A stretch of 64,000 bases of DNA from CAZJHX01 sp964545715 (GCA_964545715.1 CAZJHX010000048.1:1-64000), one strand, 5' to 3'. Positions 53,351 through 62,183 are shown, counted from the stretch's first letter. Notes: generated from the sequence alone by a model not told the origin. Program-made: numbers and translations.

Positions 53351-54456
53351 TCGACGGGCGCCTCAAGCAGTTCTATCTGGAGCACAACCAGCTGCTTCGG
53401 CTGCACATGGACCTGCTGTACGCCTGCGATCTGGACTGTCACCACTGCTACCTGGACAACAAGAGCCGGCCGCAGGTCTCAACCGAGCAGATCATCGACA
53501 CGCTGGAGCAGGCGGCCGCGCTGGGTGCGATGATGGTCACGTTTTCGGGCGGCGAGATCTTTCTGCGCAAGGACCTGTTCACCATCCTGGAGGCCGCGCG
53601 CCGTCTGCGCTTTCACATCAAACTCAAGACACACGGCGGCAACCTGACGGCCGCGCACGCGCAGCGCATCAAGGAGCTGGGCGTGTCCTCGGTCGACTTT
53701 AGCGTCTACGCGCTGGAGGACGAGCCGCATGACGCCTTTACCAAGGTCGACGGGTCGCTGCGCCGGACGCTGCGCGGCATCGAGTTGCTCTTGGATGCAT
53801 GTGTCGCCGTCGAGCTGAAATGCTCGGTGACCAGCTACAACGTGCAGAGCTATCGGCGCTTGTTCGAGCACTTCACCGAGCGCGGCGTGAAGCTGACGCT
53901 GAACGGGCGCGTGCGCGGGACCAACTCGCTCAAAACGGCGACTTATCCACTGAATCTCACGCACGAGGACAAGGTCCGCCTGGAGATCTACAAGCTGGAC
54001 CAGGCGGGCGGTCTGCCGGCGCGAGGCCAGGCGCCCAAACCGGACGAGTCCCACTTCTGCTATGCGGGGCGGACGTCGGTCTACGTGTCGCCCAACCTCA
54101 AGGTGTACCCATGCACGGCGCTGCCGCTGGAGATCGGCGACCTGCACGACCAGTCGCTGAAGGCGATCTGGACCGGCTCACCAGAGCTGGAGCCCGTGCG
54201 CACGATCACGCGGGCGGACACGGGGATCTGCGGGACCTGCGCGGCGCGGATGCACTGCTCGTACTGCCCCGGCGCAGCGTATATCGAGAGCAGTGGCGAC
54301 ATGGTCAAGCCGCCCGAGGTCATCTGCCGCGACTCGTTTGCCAAGTTAGAGGCCGAAGAGCGTTATGTCGAAGGCGAGCGCCGCCGGCCGCACCTGGCCC
54401 CGGCGCACCAGCCGCGCAAGAAGCTGGGCAACTTTGTCATCGTCAACCAGCCATAG
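53347..54456 (+). CDS. Radical SAM/SPASM peptide maturase
   Basis: The 369-residue protein binds a 4Fe-4S cluster through C27, C31 and C34 in YACDLDCHHCYL. Later it has FSGGEIFLRKDL (the GGE motif) for S-adenosylmethionine. The C-terminal SPASM domain has CYAGRTSVYVSPNLKVYPC, then CGTCAARMHCSYCPG and a final Cys in VICRDSF. SPASM enzymes often form thioether or C-C cross-links in peptides. The precursor-like peptide with two Cys just upstream is its probable substrate. Translational coupling with the kinase-like gene and the protease gene fits a maturation operon. Confidence 0.92.
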   Translation: MIDGRLKQFYLEHNQLLRLHMDLLYACDLDCHHCYLDNKSRPQVSTEQIIDTLEQAAALGAMMVTFSGGEIFLRKDLFTILEAARRLRFHIKLKTHGGNLTAAHAQRIKELGVSSVDFSVYALEDEPHDAFTKVDGSLRRTLRGIELLLDACVAVELKCSVTSYNVQSYRRLFEHFTERGVKLTLNGRVRGTNSLKTATYPLNLTHEDKVRLEIYKLDQAGGLPARGQAPKPDESHFCYAGRTSVYVSPNLKVYPCTALPLEIGDLHDQSLKAIWTGSPELEPVRTITRADTGICGTCAARMHCSYCPGAAYIESSGDMVKPPEVICRDSFAKLEAEERYVEGERRRPHLAPAHQPRKKLGNFVIVNQP

Positions 54457-54880
54457 CGTCGCGGACAACGAGTTCAACGCGCTGCTCAGAGACGCGCTCT
54501 CCCGGGGCCGCCGAGTGAGCATCCGCGCGCTGGGCAACAGCATGCACCCGCTCATTCCCAACGGCTCCATCGTAACCATTGTCCCACTGCCCGGCGCCCC
54601 GGTGATCGGCGATGTAGTGGCTGCCGAACGGGGCGCGGGATTGGTCATTCACCGCGTGCATCGCGCCGAGCCGGCGGGACGCGGCATCACGTTGATGGGC
54701 GACTGCAACCTGAAGCCCGACCGCCCCTTTGCTGTGACCGACATCCTCGGTCGGGCGGAGCGCGTTGTGACGCCGCGCGGGTGGGTCATGCGCCTGGACA
54801 CCGTGCCTGCGCGGCTGGCCGGCCGATTTCTCGCGCCCCTGATGCGGGTCCGTGCAGCGCTAAAGCGGCGATTTTTTTGA
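54434..54880 (+). CDS. Signal-peptidase-I/S26-like serine protease (Ser/His type)
   Basis: The 148-residue protein has RALGNSMHPLIPNGSIV with the nucleophile Ser, GDVVAAERGAG, and VIHRVHRAEP where a His occupies the place of the Lys base, as in the archaeal and eukaryotic Sec11 type. LMGDCNLKPDRPF follows in place of the GDNRDNS box. The C-terminus is basic and hydrophobic. TTG 54434 is chosen because the ATG at 54365 would overlap the radical SAM gene by 92 bp. It probably cleaves the leader of the modified peptide, which is inference from the cluster. Confidence 0.75.
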   Translation: MSSSTSHSVADNEFNALLRDALSRGRRVSIRALGNSMHPLIPNGSIVTIVPLPGAPVIGDVVAAERGAGLVIHRVHRAEPAGRGITLMGDCNLKPDRPFAVTDILGRAERVVTPRGWVMRLDTVPARLAGRFLAPLMRVRAALKRRFF

Positions 54881-54958
54881 CGTCGTAAGCTTTCCCTCCC
54901 TACGATCGTCGCGCGGGAGTCGGTCTATTCTCCGAGCCCAGGGGAAAGGGGTAGTGCT

Positions 54959-55792
54959 ATGAAAGTCCAATCATGGACGGTTATGTGTCTTGCGGCCACG
55001 CTGGTCGGATGCGGCGGCGTCAGTAAAGTCGACAAGATGCAGGCGCAGATAACCGAGGTCCTGAACCAGCTGACCGAGCTGCGAAAGAACCAGGCCGGCA
55101 TGAGCGTGACGGTCGAGGACCTCGAGACGCGGCTGTTCCTGGTCCAAGACGACCTGGACACCATGCGGCCCAACAACCGGCGGCGCGCCTACACGCAGAT
55201 CCCCGAGGGCCTGCCGACCAAGACCCTGTCGCCCCGCCGCCCGGCTCCGGCGCCGGTGGCCAGCAAGCCCGCGCCTGTCTTCGACTGCCTGAACGACGCG
55301 GGGGAGCGTGTGCCGTGCAAAAACGTCATCGCGACCGCCCCGGTGGCCCGGGTGGCGCCGCCTGCGCCGGCCGCGCCCGTCGCCAAAGCCGCCGGCAAGC
55401 CGGTCACGACCGCTGATCGTGATGCGGTCGGCCTCTATAAAGACAGCTACCAGCACGTCAAGGCCAACCGCTACGAGCAGGCCATCGACGGCTTCAACAA
55501 GTTCATCGAGCGCTTCCCTAACCACGGCTATGCGGACAACGCCGTGTACTGGATGGGCGAGTGCTATTACGACCGGGCGCTGTGGGTGAAGGCCATGCAG
55601 ACCTTCCAGCAGGTGATCCAGGCGTATCCACTGGGCAACAAGGCGCCGGACGCCATGCTCAAGCTCGGCCTCTGCTACATCCAGCTGCGCAACGTCATTC
55701 AGGCGCGCGAGGTGCTGCAGCAGGTGACCGAGATCTATCCCAAGAGCCCGGTCGCCAAGATCGCGCTGCAACGGCTGGAGCGGCTGCAATGA
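54959..55792 (+). CDS. CpoB/YbgF-like lipoprotein with coiled coil and TPR
   Basis: The 277-residue protein starts MKVQSWTVMCLAATLVGCGG, a lipoprotein signal with lipobox LVGC. Residues about 22-75 are a coiled coil (MQAQITEVLNQLTELRKNQA), then a Pro/Ala-rich linker. Three TPR-like units near 150-275 follow (YKDSYQHVKANRYEQAIDGF, YWMGECYYDRALWVKAMQTF). This layout matches YbgF/CpoB, which coordinates outer-membrane constriction and peptidoglycan synthesis with the Tol-Pal system. Tol-Pal genes are not in the window. Its stop overlaps the LysM gene by 4 bp. Confidence 0.85.
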   Translation: MKVQSWTVMCLAATLVGCGGVSKVDKMQAQITEVLNQLTELRKNQAGMSVTVEDLETRLFLVQDDLDTMRPNNRRRAYTQIPEGLPTKTLSPRRPAPAPVASKPAPVFDCLNDAGERVPCKNVIATAPVARVAPPAPAAPVAKAAGKPVTTADRDAVGLYKDSYQHVKANRYEQAIDGFNKFIERFPNHGYADNAVYWMGECYYDRALWVKAMQTFQQVIQAYPLGNKAPDAMLKLGLCYIQLRNVIQAREVLQQVTEIYPKSPVAKIALQRLERLQ

Positions 55793-56829
55793 GACTTCTG
55801 ATTTCAACCATCGCGCTGGCGGCGGTGCTGCTGCTCGGCGCGGACGCTCAGGCGCAGTTCGAGAGCGACTCGCGCTACGGTCCGGCGATTCAGATGGACC
55901 CCGATACGCGCACGCGCCCGCCCGGCACCTATGTGGTCACCGAGGGGGACACGCTGTGGGGTCTGTCCGAGGACAGCTTCGGGGACGGCGCCTTCTGGCC
56001 GACTCTGTGGAGCTACAACCCGCAGATCACAAACCCGCACTGGATCTATCCGGGCGACCTGCTGTACCTGAAGCCGCGCGTGAAGGCTCACACGGAGTCG
56101 CGCGTGGTCTACGCCAAGAGCCGCTTCAGCGAAGCGCCGCGCCTGGAGCAGGTGCTGGCCCGCTTCAAGGGGTTCATCACCGAGCGCCGCTACCGGGAGT
56201 CCGGCAAGATCGTCGCCTCTCGCGAAGAGAAGGTGATGCTGGGTGAGTACGACGAGGCGTACCTCAAGTTCAGCATCCCCAAGCGCATCCTGCCCGGCGA
56301 GGAGTACACGATCTATCGGCCCCACAAGCCGATCCTGCACCCCAAGACCGGCAAGCGCGTGGGGTGGCTCATCAAGCACCTGGGCATCGCGCGCGTGCTC
56401 AGCGTCGACCGCACGCGGCCGTACATCAAGAGCCTCATCCTCAACAGCTTTGAGGAGATCAAGCGCGGGGATCTGCTGACCAAGCGCGTGTGGAAAAAAG
56501 AGGTGGTCCACCCCGTTGAGAATCGGGTGAAGCTGTGGACGCGCGTGTTCGAGGCGTTTCACGACACCAGCGAGATGGGGGAGCACGACTACGTGATCAT
56601 CGGCGCCGGCTTCAAGCAGAAGCTCAAGCGCGGCAACCGCCTGGTGATCCGCCATCGCGGCGATCCGCTGCGCCCGGCGGGCCGCACCGAGTCCAAGCGC
56701 TACCCGTGGGAGAACCACGGCGAGGTGATGGTCATCGAGCCCTTCGAGAACACGTCGCTGGCCATCGTGCTGCGCTCGCTGCGCGAGGTTCATCGCGGCG
56801 ATCTTCTGGAGATGATCCAGGGCTATTAG
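55789..56829 (+). CDS. Secreted LysM-domain protein
   Basis: The 346-residue protein starts at ATG 55789 with MRLLISTIALAAVLLLGADA, a signal peptide. A LysM domain covers about residues 47-100 (TYVVTEGDTLWGLSEDSFGD, then NPHWIYPGDLLYLKP). It binds peptidoglycan glycan chains. The remaining 240 residues are basic and beta-rich with repeated segments (ILPGEEYTIYRPHKP, KLKRGNRLVIRHRGD) and no catalytic motif I recognise. It is translationally coupled to the CpoB-like gene, so both may act at the cell wall. Confidence 0.85.
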   Translation: MRLLISTIALAAVLLLGADAQAQFESDSRYGPAIQMDPDTRTRPPGTYVVTEGDTLWGLSEDSFGDGAFWPTLWSYNPQITNPHWIYPGDLLYLKPRVKAHTESRVVYAKSRFSEAPRLEQVLARFKGFITERRYRESGKIVASREEKVMLGEYDEAYLKFSIPKRILPGEEYTIYRPHKPILHPKTGKRVGWLIKHLGIARVLSVDRTRPYIKSLILNSFEEIKRGDLLTKRVWKKEVVHPVENRVKLWTRVFEAFHDTSEMGEHDYVIIGAGFKQKLKRGNRLVIRHRGDPLRPAGRTESKRYPWENHGEVMVIEPFENTSLAIVLRSLREVHRGDLLEMIQGY

Positions 56830-56872
56830 CCAACCCGGCCCGTCCCGGCTGACGGGCGTCGAGCGCCGCATC

Positions 56873-57997
56873 ATGGTGCTGACGTCCATCGCGCATTTCT
56901 TCACTCATCTGTTCATGCTGGTGTACCCCACGATCGCGGTCGTGCAGGCGCATCAGTGGGGTGTGGACGTGGCCGATCTGCTGGTCTACGTGCTGCCCGG
57001 CTTCGTGCTGTACGGCCTGATGGCCATGCCGTTTGGGGTGTGGGCGGATCGCTCGCCCGGGTCGCTGCCGCTGGCGGTCGGCCTGATCGGCATGGCGGGG
57101 GGCTCGACGATCTGCGCGCTGGCCGACACGGGGTGGCAGATCGGCGCCGGGCTGGGCGTGATCGGCATCTTTGCCAGCGCATACCACCCGGCGGGGCTGG
57201 GCCTGATCGCGCACGGTGTGTCGCGCCGCTCGTGGGCGCTCGGCGTCAACGGCAGCTTTGGCAGCGCCGCCGTGGCCTTTGCTCCCGGACTGGCGGAGAT
57301 CCTGTCCGAGGGGCTGGGCTGGCGGTACGCGTTTGGCCTGCTGGCGGCTCCTGCGCTGGTCGTGGGTCTGGTGTTCTTGCTCATGCCCATTCGCGTGGCC
57401 GTGCGCGAAGAGGCTCCAGATGCCGCCGAAACAGCCGGTCCGACCACCTTGCGCACGCCGTCTTTTTTGACGCTCTGCGTGTGCATGACGCTGGGCGGAC
57501 TGGCGTATCGCGGGGCGACCGTCGTGTTGCCCGCGCTGTACGACCAGCGCGTCGACTTTCTGGGCCATGGCGTAGCGACCAGCGTGACCTATGGGTTGGC
57601 CATCGTGATGAACTACGTCGGCGGCCGCCTGGCCGAGCGCTTTCGGTCCGCCCCGGTGTACCTGGCGCTGCACGCCATCAGCCTGCCTGCGCTGTTTGCC
57701 ACCGCGTGGCTCAGCGGCCTGCCCCTGCTCCTGATCGCGGCGGTTTACGCGGGCTGCGCCCTGGGCACGCAGCCCGCAGAGAACACGCTGGTGGCGCAGC
57801 TGAGCCCGCCGTCGCGCCGTGGCCTGGCGTACGGGGTCAAGTTCACCCTGACCTTTGGCGTGGGTGCGGCCGTGGTCCCTGTGGTGGCGGCGATTATGAA
57901 GACCGGCAGCATGACGCCGGTGATGCTGCTGCTGGCCGGTATTGTCGCGCTGCTGGTTGTCACGGCCGCGGTGCTTGTGAGACGGATCCGAGCATGA
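56873..57997 (+). CDS. Major facilitator superfamily transporter
   Basis: The 374-residue protein has about eleven to twelve hydrophobic helices. The first half has PTIAVVQAHQWGVDVADLL and the cytoplasmic FGVWADRSPG loop. The second has VMNYVGGRLAERF and GTQPAENTLVAQLSPPSRRG. It is likely an inner-membrane transporter of a small molecule, with substrate unknown. The start ATG 56873 leaves little basic N-terminus; an upstream non-ATG start is possible. The stop overlaps the selenoprotein candidate's start by 4 bp. Confidence 0.85.
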   Translation: MVLTSIAHFFTHLFMLVYPTIAVVQAHQWGVDVADLLVYVLPGFVLYGLMAMPFGVWADRSPGSLPLAVGLIGMAGGSTICALADTGWQIGAGLGVIGIFASAYHPAGLGLIAHGVSRRSWALGVNGSFGSAAVAFAPGLAEILSEGLGWRYAFGLLAAPALVVGLVFLLMPIRVAVREEAPDAAETAGPTTLRTPSFLTLCVCMTLGGLAYRGATVVLPALYDQRVDFLGHGVATSVTYGLAIVMNYVGGRLAERFRSAPVYLALHAISLPALFATAWLSGLPLLLIAAVYAGCALGTQPAENTLVAQLSPPSRRGLAYGVKFTLTFGVGAAVVPVVAAIMKTGSMTPVMLLLAGIVALLVVTAAVLVRRIRA

Positions 57998-58494
57998 GGG
58001 TTGTGTTATGTGCCGTTCTGCTGCTGTCGGCGTGCCGGTTGGAGACCCGCGCGACGGCTCCCGCTGACTTTCAGGCGGCGCCGGACTTCAGCCTGAAGGC
58101 CCACACAGGGCAGACCGTCAGCCTGGCGAAGCTGCGGGCGCGCGGACCCGTCATGGTGGTGTTTTATCGCGGGTACTGGTGACCCAACTGCAAGCGTCAG
58201 CTGGTCCAGCTGAATCAGCGCCTGCACGAGCTGGGGCGCAAGGGGATTAGCGTGGTGGCGATCAGCGTGGACTCTCGTGCTGACTCCGCTCAGCTGGCGG
58301 AGCGGCTGGGGCTGGGCATACCGCTGCTGGCAGACCCCGACCTGACCACGATTCGCGCATACGGGGTGGCGATGAAGGGGCGGGATCTGGCCGTCCCAGC
58401 CACATTTATCGTTAAACCCGACGGCCGGATCAGCGCGCGCTATGTCGGTGAGACCCAGTTTGACCGCCCCTCCGTGGACACGCTCCTGAAGTAG
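57994..58494 (+). CDS. Peroxiredoxin-like lipoprotein with in-frame UGA (candidate selenocysteine)
   Basis: A single 166-residue frame runs from ATG 57994 to TAG 58492 if the TGA at 58180 is read as selenocysteine. The N-terminus MRVVLCAVLLLSAC is a lipoprotein signal. The thioredoxin-like fold has FSLKAHTGQTVSLAKL, VVFYRGYW-U-PNCKRQL with U63 and resolving C66, then VVAISVDSRAD and VPATFIVKPDGRISARYVG. U63 takes the place of the peroxidatic Cys in the FYRGxWCPxC family. A SECIS-like hairpin follows. If it is instead a base error (TGC to TGA), the gene is an ordinary Cys peroxiredoxin. It is coupled to the MFS gene upstream. Confidence 0.68.
58183..58213 (+). promoter_or_regulatory. Possible bacterial SECIS element after UGA
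   Basis: TCAGCT at 58197-58202 and AGCTGA at 58208-58213 form a 6-bp perfect stem around the five-base loop GGTCC. The loop begins 20 nt after the UGA, inside the 16-37 nt spacing usual for bacterial SECIS, and has G in its first two positions. It also encodes QLVQL, so chance pairing cannot be excluded. Confidence 0.42.
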
Positions 58495-58510
58495 GCAGTA
58501 CTCTACGCCG

Positions 58511-60211
58511 ATGGGTAAGTGGTCCCTCGATCTCGGGACAACCAACACCGGGCTGGCGATGTGGGACGCCGAGGGGCACAAGCCGCGGTTGCTGGAGCTG
58601 CCGGCGATCTGTCGCGCTCCCGGCGGAGATGAGCCGCTTCAAGCGCCGCGACTGGTGCCGTCGGCGACCCATCTGCTGGACAATCTGGGGTTCTGGGCGC
58701 GCTTTTGCCGCGGGCCGATGCTGGTCAAGCACACGTTTGTGGGCAACTACGCGCACATCGGGCGGCCGGCGCTGGACCTGAACTCGGCCACCATCCACCC
58801 GCACTTTGTGCCGCTGTTCAAGCCGTATCTGGGGCGCGAGCCGTTGAGGCCCATCGGCAAGCTGGGCAACAAGTCGGTGACGGCGCGGGAGGTGGCCAAG
58901 ACGTTTTTGCGCGAGCTGCTCTTCAACGTAAAGAAGCAGACCGGCGAGCGGATTCGAGACCTGACGATCACCACGCCGGTCGATTCGTACGAGACCTACC
59001 GCAACGAGCTGACGCACATCCTGCGCTCGTTGGGTGTGCGCAAGCTGCGCTTTGTCGATGAGCCGGTGGCTGCCGCGATCGGGTACGGCCTGGGGTTGGG
59101 CAGCGAGCGGCTGGTGCTGGTGGTGGACTACGGCGGCGGCACGCTGGACATCGCGCTGGTGGCCATCACGGGGCACGGCATCCGGGACGGCAGCTGCAAA
59201 GTGGTCGCCAAGGCGGGACGCAACGTCGGCGGCAATCTGGTGGACCATTGGCTTCTTGAGGAGTTCTGCAAGCGCCTGGACTTCAACATCGAGACGGGCT
59301 CCCACGACTGGGAGCGCGGCTTCTGGCATCGCATGGCGCTGGCCGAGGCGCGGCGGGTCAAAGAGGGCCTGTTCTTCCGCGAGGAAGAGCTGTTTCGGCT
59401 GACGCCGCCCGAGAGCATGCGCAACTTCGAGGCGCGCTTTCGCGGCGAGGCCAAACCCCTGAAGGTGATCAAGACCGACATGTTGGAGACGCTGAAGGCC
59501 AACGGCATGTACGACGCGCTGGCGGGCTGTACCCAGGACGTTTTGGCCAAAGCCGAGCGTGAGGGCATCGCCGAGGCGCGCATCGACGACGTGCTGATGG
59601 TGGGCGGGTCGACGCTGCTGCCGGACGTCTATCCCTTCTTTGAGCGGCGCTTCGGACGCGACAAGGTGCGCGCGTTTCAGCCGTTCGAGGCCGTGGCCTA
59701 CGGCGCATGCGCCTTTGCGGCGGAGCACTTCACCCAGTCCGACTACATCGTGCACGACTACGCGTTTGTGACTCACCACGCCAAGACCCACGAGCCGGAG
59801 TACACCGTGATCGTGCCGCGCGGCACCCGCTTTCCGACGCCCGGACCCGCCTGGAAGCGGCAGCTGGTGCCGACGTGCTCGCTGGGAGAGCCGGAGCGCA
59901 TCTTCAAGCTGGTGATCTGTGAGATCGGCAAAGATACGGGCGAGGACCGGCGCTTCAGCTGGGACGCGTCCGGCAACGTGAAGAAGCTGGGCGGCGGCGA
60001 CGGCACCGGGACTGTGCAGGTGGTGGTGCCGTTGAACGAGTCCAACCCGACGCTGGGCTCCTTTGAGCCGCCGCACTCACCCAGCGATCGCGCGCCCCGC
60101 CTGGAGATCGCCTTCAGCGTCAACGACCAGCGCTGGCTGTGCGCGTCGGTGAAGGACCTGAAGGTCAACAAGCAGCTGATGGACGACGAGCCGGTCGTCC
60201 GGTTGTTGTAG
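58511..60211 (+). CDS. Hsp70-family (DnaK-like) ATPase
   Basis: The 566-residue protein is an Hsp70/actin-fold ATPase: phosphate 1 LDLGTTNTGLAMW, connect region and DEPVAAAIGYGLG, phosphate 2 VVDYGGGTLDIAL, and VLMVGGSTLLPDVYPFF for the adenosine motif. It lacks the usual substrate-binding C-terminal layout of DnaK; the last 130 residues are a beta-rich domain of different type. It may be a specialised chaperone. It follows the peroxiredoxin gene by 16 bp and is followed 3 bp later by a membrane-protein gene, so all may share an operon. Confidence 0.87.
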   Translation: MGKWSLDLGTTNTGLAMWDAEGHKPRLLELPAICRAPGGDEPLQAPRLVPSATHLLDNLGFWARFCRGPMLVKHTFVGNYAHIGRPALDLNSATIHPHFVPLFKPYLGREPLRPIGKLGNKSVTAREVAKTFLRELLFNVKKQTGERIRDLTITTPVDSYETYRNELTHILRSLGVRKLRFVDEPVAAAIGYGLGLGSERLVLVVDYGGGTLDIALVAITGHGIRDGSCKVVAKAGRNVGGNLVDHWLLEEFCKRLDFNIETGSHDWERGFWHRMALAEARRVKEGLFFREEELFRLTPPESMRNFEARFRGEAKPLKVIKTDMLETLKANGMYDALAGCTQDVLAKAEREGIAEARIDDVLMVGGSTLLPDVYPFFERRFGRDKVRAFQPFEAVAYGACAFAAEHFTQSDYIVHDYAFVTHHAKTHEPEYTVIVPRGTRFPTPGPAWKRQLVPTCSLGEPERIFKLVICEIGKDTGEDRRFSWDASGNVKKLGGGDGTGTVQVVVPLNESNPTLGSFEPPHSPSDRAPRLEIAFSVNDQRWLCASVKDLKVNKQLMDDEPVVRLL

Positions 60212-60214
60212 GCG

Positions 60215-60823
60215 ATGCTGCTCTACGAAACGGTCTTGATCGCGCTGGGGATCTGTCTGGCAGTGTGGTGGGTGCGTCGGCCGTAAGGGGGGCCGCGCGC
60301 GCCGGAAAGTGGGTGGGGCGCGGCGGCCGACGAGCTTGGCCTGATGTTCGCGGAGGGCAGCGTGGGCAATCCCGAAGCGATCATCGGCGCGCTGGACGGC
60401 TTCAGCGTGTGCGTGGAGCGGTTTACCACGGTGCTGGCCGAAGGGGCCATGAGCTCGACGCGCGTCATGGCGATGGGAGGCGGGCTGCCCGAAGGCCTGG
60501 TGCTCAGCCACAAGCAGCTGGAGGACGGGCGGCTGATCGACCCGGATGACACGATGGTGGTCGCCTTGCTCGGCGACGAGGCGCGCCTGCTTGTGACGCA
60601 GCTGATCACGGAGGGCGGCAAAGTGGTCGACGGCAGCGTCCTCATCGAGACCCCGGGCGTGCTGAGCGACGGGCCGGAGATCGTGCGTCGCGTGCGCCTG
60701 GTCACCGGGGTGGCCGATGCGCTGAGGACTGTGGCGCAGGCCAAGATCCAGCCGACGCAGGGTGCGCTGAGCCTGGAACCCGAGATCGGCGCGGTGTCGC
60801 TGGCCGACGAGGAGCCTGCGTGA
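60215..60823 (+). pseudogene. Membrane protein paralogue with in-frame stop
   Basis: ATG 60215 opens MLLYETVLIALGICLAVWWV, a transmembrane helix, but TAA at 60284-60286 ends it after 23 residues. The same frame continues with WGAAADELGLMFAEGSVGNP and on to a stop at 60821, and that part aligns with the following paralogue at residues about 30-200 (for example VVALLGDEARLLVTQLI against ALAVALLGDEARRLTSHLI). So one premature stop splits a gene of about 202 codons. A downstream ATG at 60344 could produce a soluble 159-residue form. The stop may be a real mutation or a sequencing error; four such stops occur in this region. Confidence 0.6.
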
Positions 60824-60824
60824 C

Positions 60825-62183
60825 ATGGAGGTAATCCCGTTCCTGCTGATAGCCGGCGCCATCGGGGCCGCCGTTTGGTTTGGCCTGAACTCCGTCAAGG
60901 AGCGCCGGCGCCAATGGCGTTATGCTGCCGAAAAGCTGGGGCTCAGCCTGGTGCAGGGCGGCTGGCTAAGCTCAGATGAGATCGTAGGCCAGGCGGATGG
61001 CTTCGATGTGCGTCTGGACACGTTTACGCGCGGGTCCGGCAAGAACTCGCAGACGTATACGCGCATCGTGGTGGAAGGCGGCGGTCTGCCTCACAACCTC
61101 GAGCTGCGCGGGGAGGGCCTTGGCAGCACGCTGACGAAGTTTTTCCAGGGCGAAGATATCCAGATTGACGATGCCCGCTTCGACGAGGATCTGCTGATCA
61201 AGGGCGACGAGGCGCTGGCTGTGGCGCTGCTTGGCGACGAGGCCCGCCGGCTGACCTCGCATCTCATCGAGCAGGGCGGCCTGGTTCGCGACGGCCAGGT
61301 CTATTACGAAGAGCGCGGCACCATGGGCGATGCGCGGGAGATCACCCAGTGGTTGCGGTATCTGCGGCAGCTGGCCGGTGAGCTGACCATGCGCGACCGT
61401 CGGATCGAGGGGCTGCTGTCTCGTAATGCGATGACGGACAACAACCCGGCCGTGCGGCGGCGGAATCTGGCGCTGCTGATGCGAGAGTATCCGCGCCACG
61501 AGGTCACCCAAAAGGCGGCGCATGCCGCGCTGACCGACCCACACCCGGTCGTAAGCCTGCAGGCGTCGATATTTTTGGGCGACGAGGGCCTCGGGAGGGT
61601 CCTCGATCTCGTGGCCGACGCGCGCACGCCGCAGTCGGCGCGGACGCATGCGCTGTCGTATCTGGGGAGCCGCACCCCCACGGCGGAGGTGCTGGCGGTG
61701 CTGCTGCAGGTGGCGGATGACCAGGATCTCGTGGTGGCCGGCAAGGCCATCGAGCAGCTTGGCAAGGTGCGGCATCGCGCGTGTCTGGGGACGCTGCTGC
61801 GGCGCGCCGGCCAGACAAAGAACGCGGTGTTTTTGACCACGATCGCAGACGCGTTAGGCGTCTTTGCGGATACCCAGGCGCAACAGCCGCTGCTGGTGAT
61901 GCTGGAGCATGACGAGACCATGGTGCGGGTCGCGGCGGCGCGCGCGCTGGGTACGTGTGGGACGGTGGCTGCCGTGGAGCCGCTGTTGAAGCACACCAGG
62001 GGCTTCTTTACCGACGGCGACCTCAAGCGCGCGGCACAGCAGGCCATCGCGCAGATCCAGAGCGGGCTGAGCGACGCGGCGTCCGGCGGGCTGTCGCTGA
62101 CCGAGCCCGACAAGGACGCGGGCGCATTGACCGTGACCGAGGACCCGGGCGCGCTGTCACTGACGGACACGGAGACCGCATGA
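60825..62183 (+). CDS. Membrane-anchored HEAT-repeat protein
   Basis: The 452-residue protein starts MEVIPFLLIAGAIGAAVWFG, one transmembrane helix, followed by a charged segment and a domain of about 170 residues (GLPHNLELRGEGLGSTLTKF, ALLGDEARRLTSHLIEQGG) shared with the interrupted gene upstream. From about 205 to 420 it has HEAT-type repeats (VRRRNLALLMREYPRHEVTQ, AVEPLLKHTRGFFTDGDLKR). A tail with repeats GALTVTEDPGALSLTDTE is low complexity and also seen at the end of the paralogue. Function is not recognised. Its stop overlaps the oxidase gene by 4 bp. Confidence 0.75.
   Translation: MEVIPFLLIAGAIGAAVWFGLNSVKERRRQWRYAAEKLGLSLVQGGWLSSDEIVGQADGFDVRLDTFTRGSGKNSQTYTRIVVEGGGLPHNLELRGEGLGSTLTKFFQGEDIQIDDARFDEDLLIKGDEALAVALLGDEARRLTSHLIEQGGLVRDGQVYYEERGTMGDAREITQWLRYLRQLAGELTMRDRRIEGLLSRNAMTDNNPAVRRRNLALLMREYPRHEVTQKAAHAALTDPHPVVSLQASIFLGDEGLGRVLDLVADARTPQSARTHALSYLGSRTPTAEVLAVLLQVADDQDLVVAGKAIEQLGKVRHRACLGTLLRRAGQTKNAVFLTTIADALGVFADTQAQQPLLVMLEHDETMVRVAAARALGTCGTVAAVEPLLKHTRGFFTDGDLKRAAQQAIAQIQSGLSDAASGGLSLTEPDKDAGALTVTEDPGALSLTDTETA

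Noticed and set aside
57994..58182. 62-residue short lipoprotein ending at the TGA
   Set aside because: The frame continues with a complete peroxiredoxin C-terminal half, so a stand-alone short product is unlikely, although an error or a true stop cannot be excluded.
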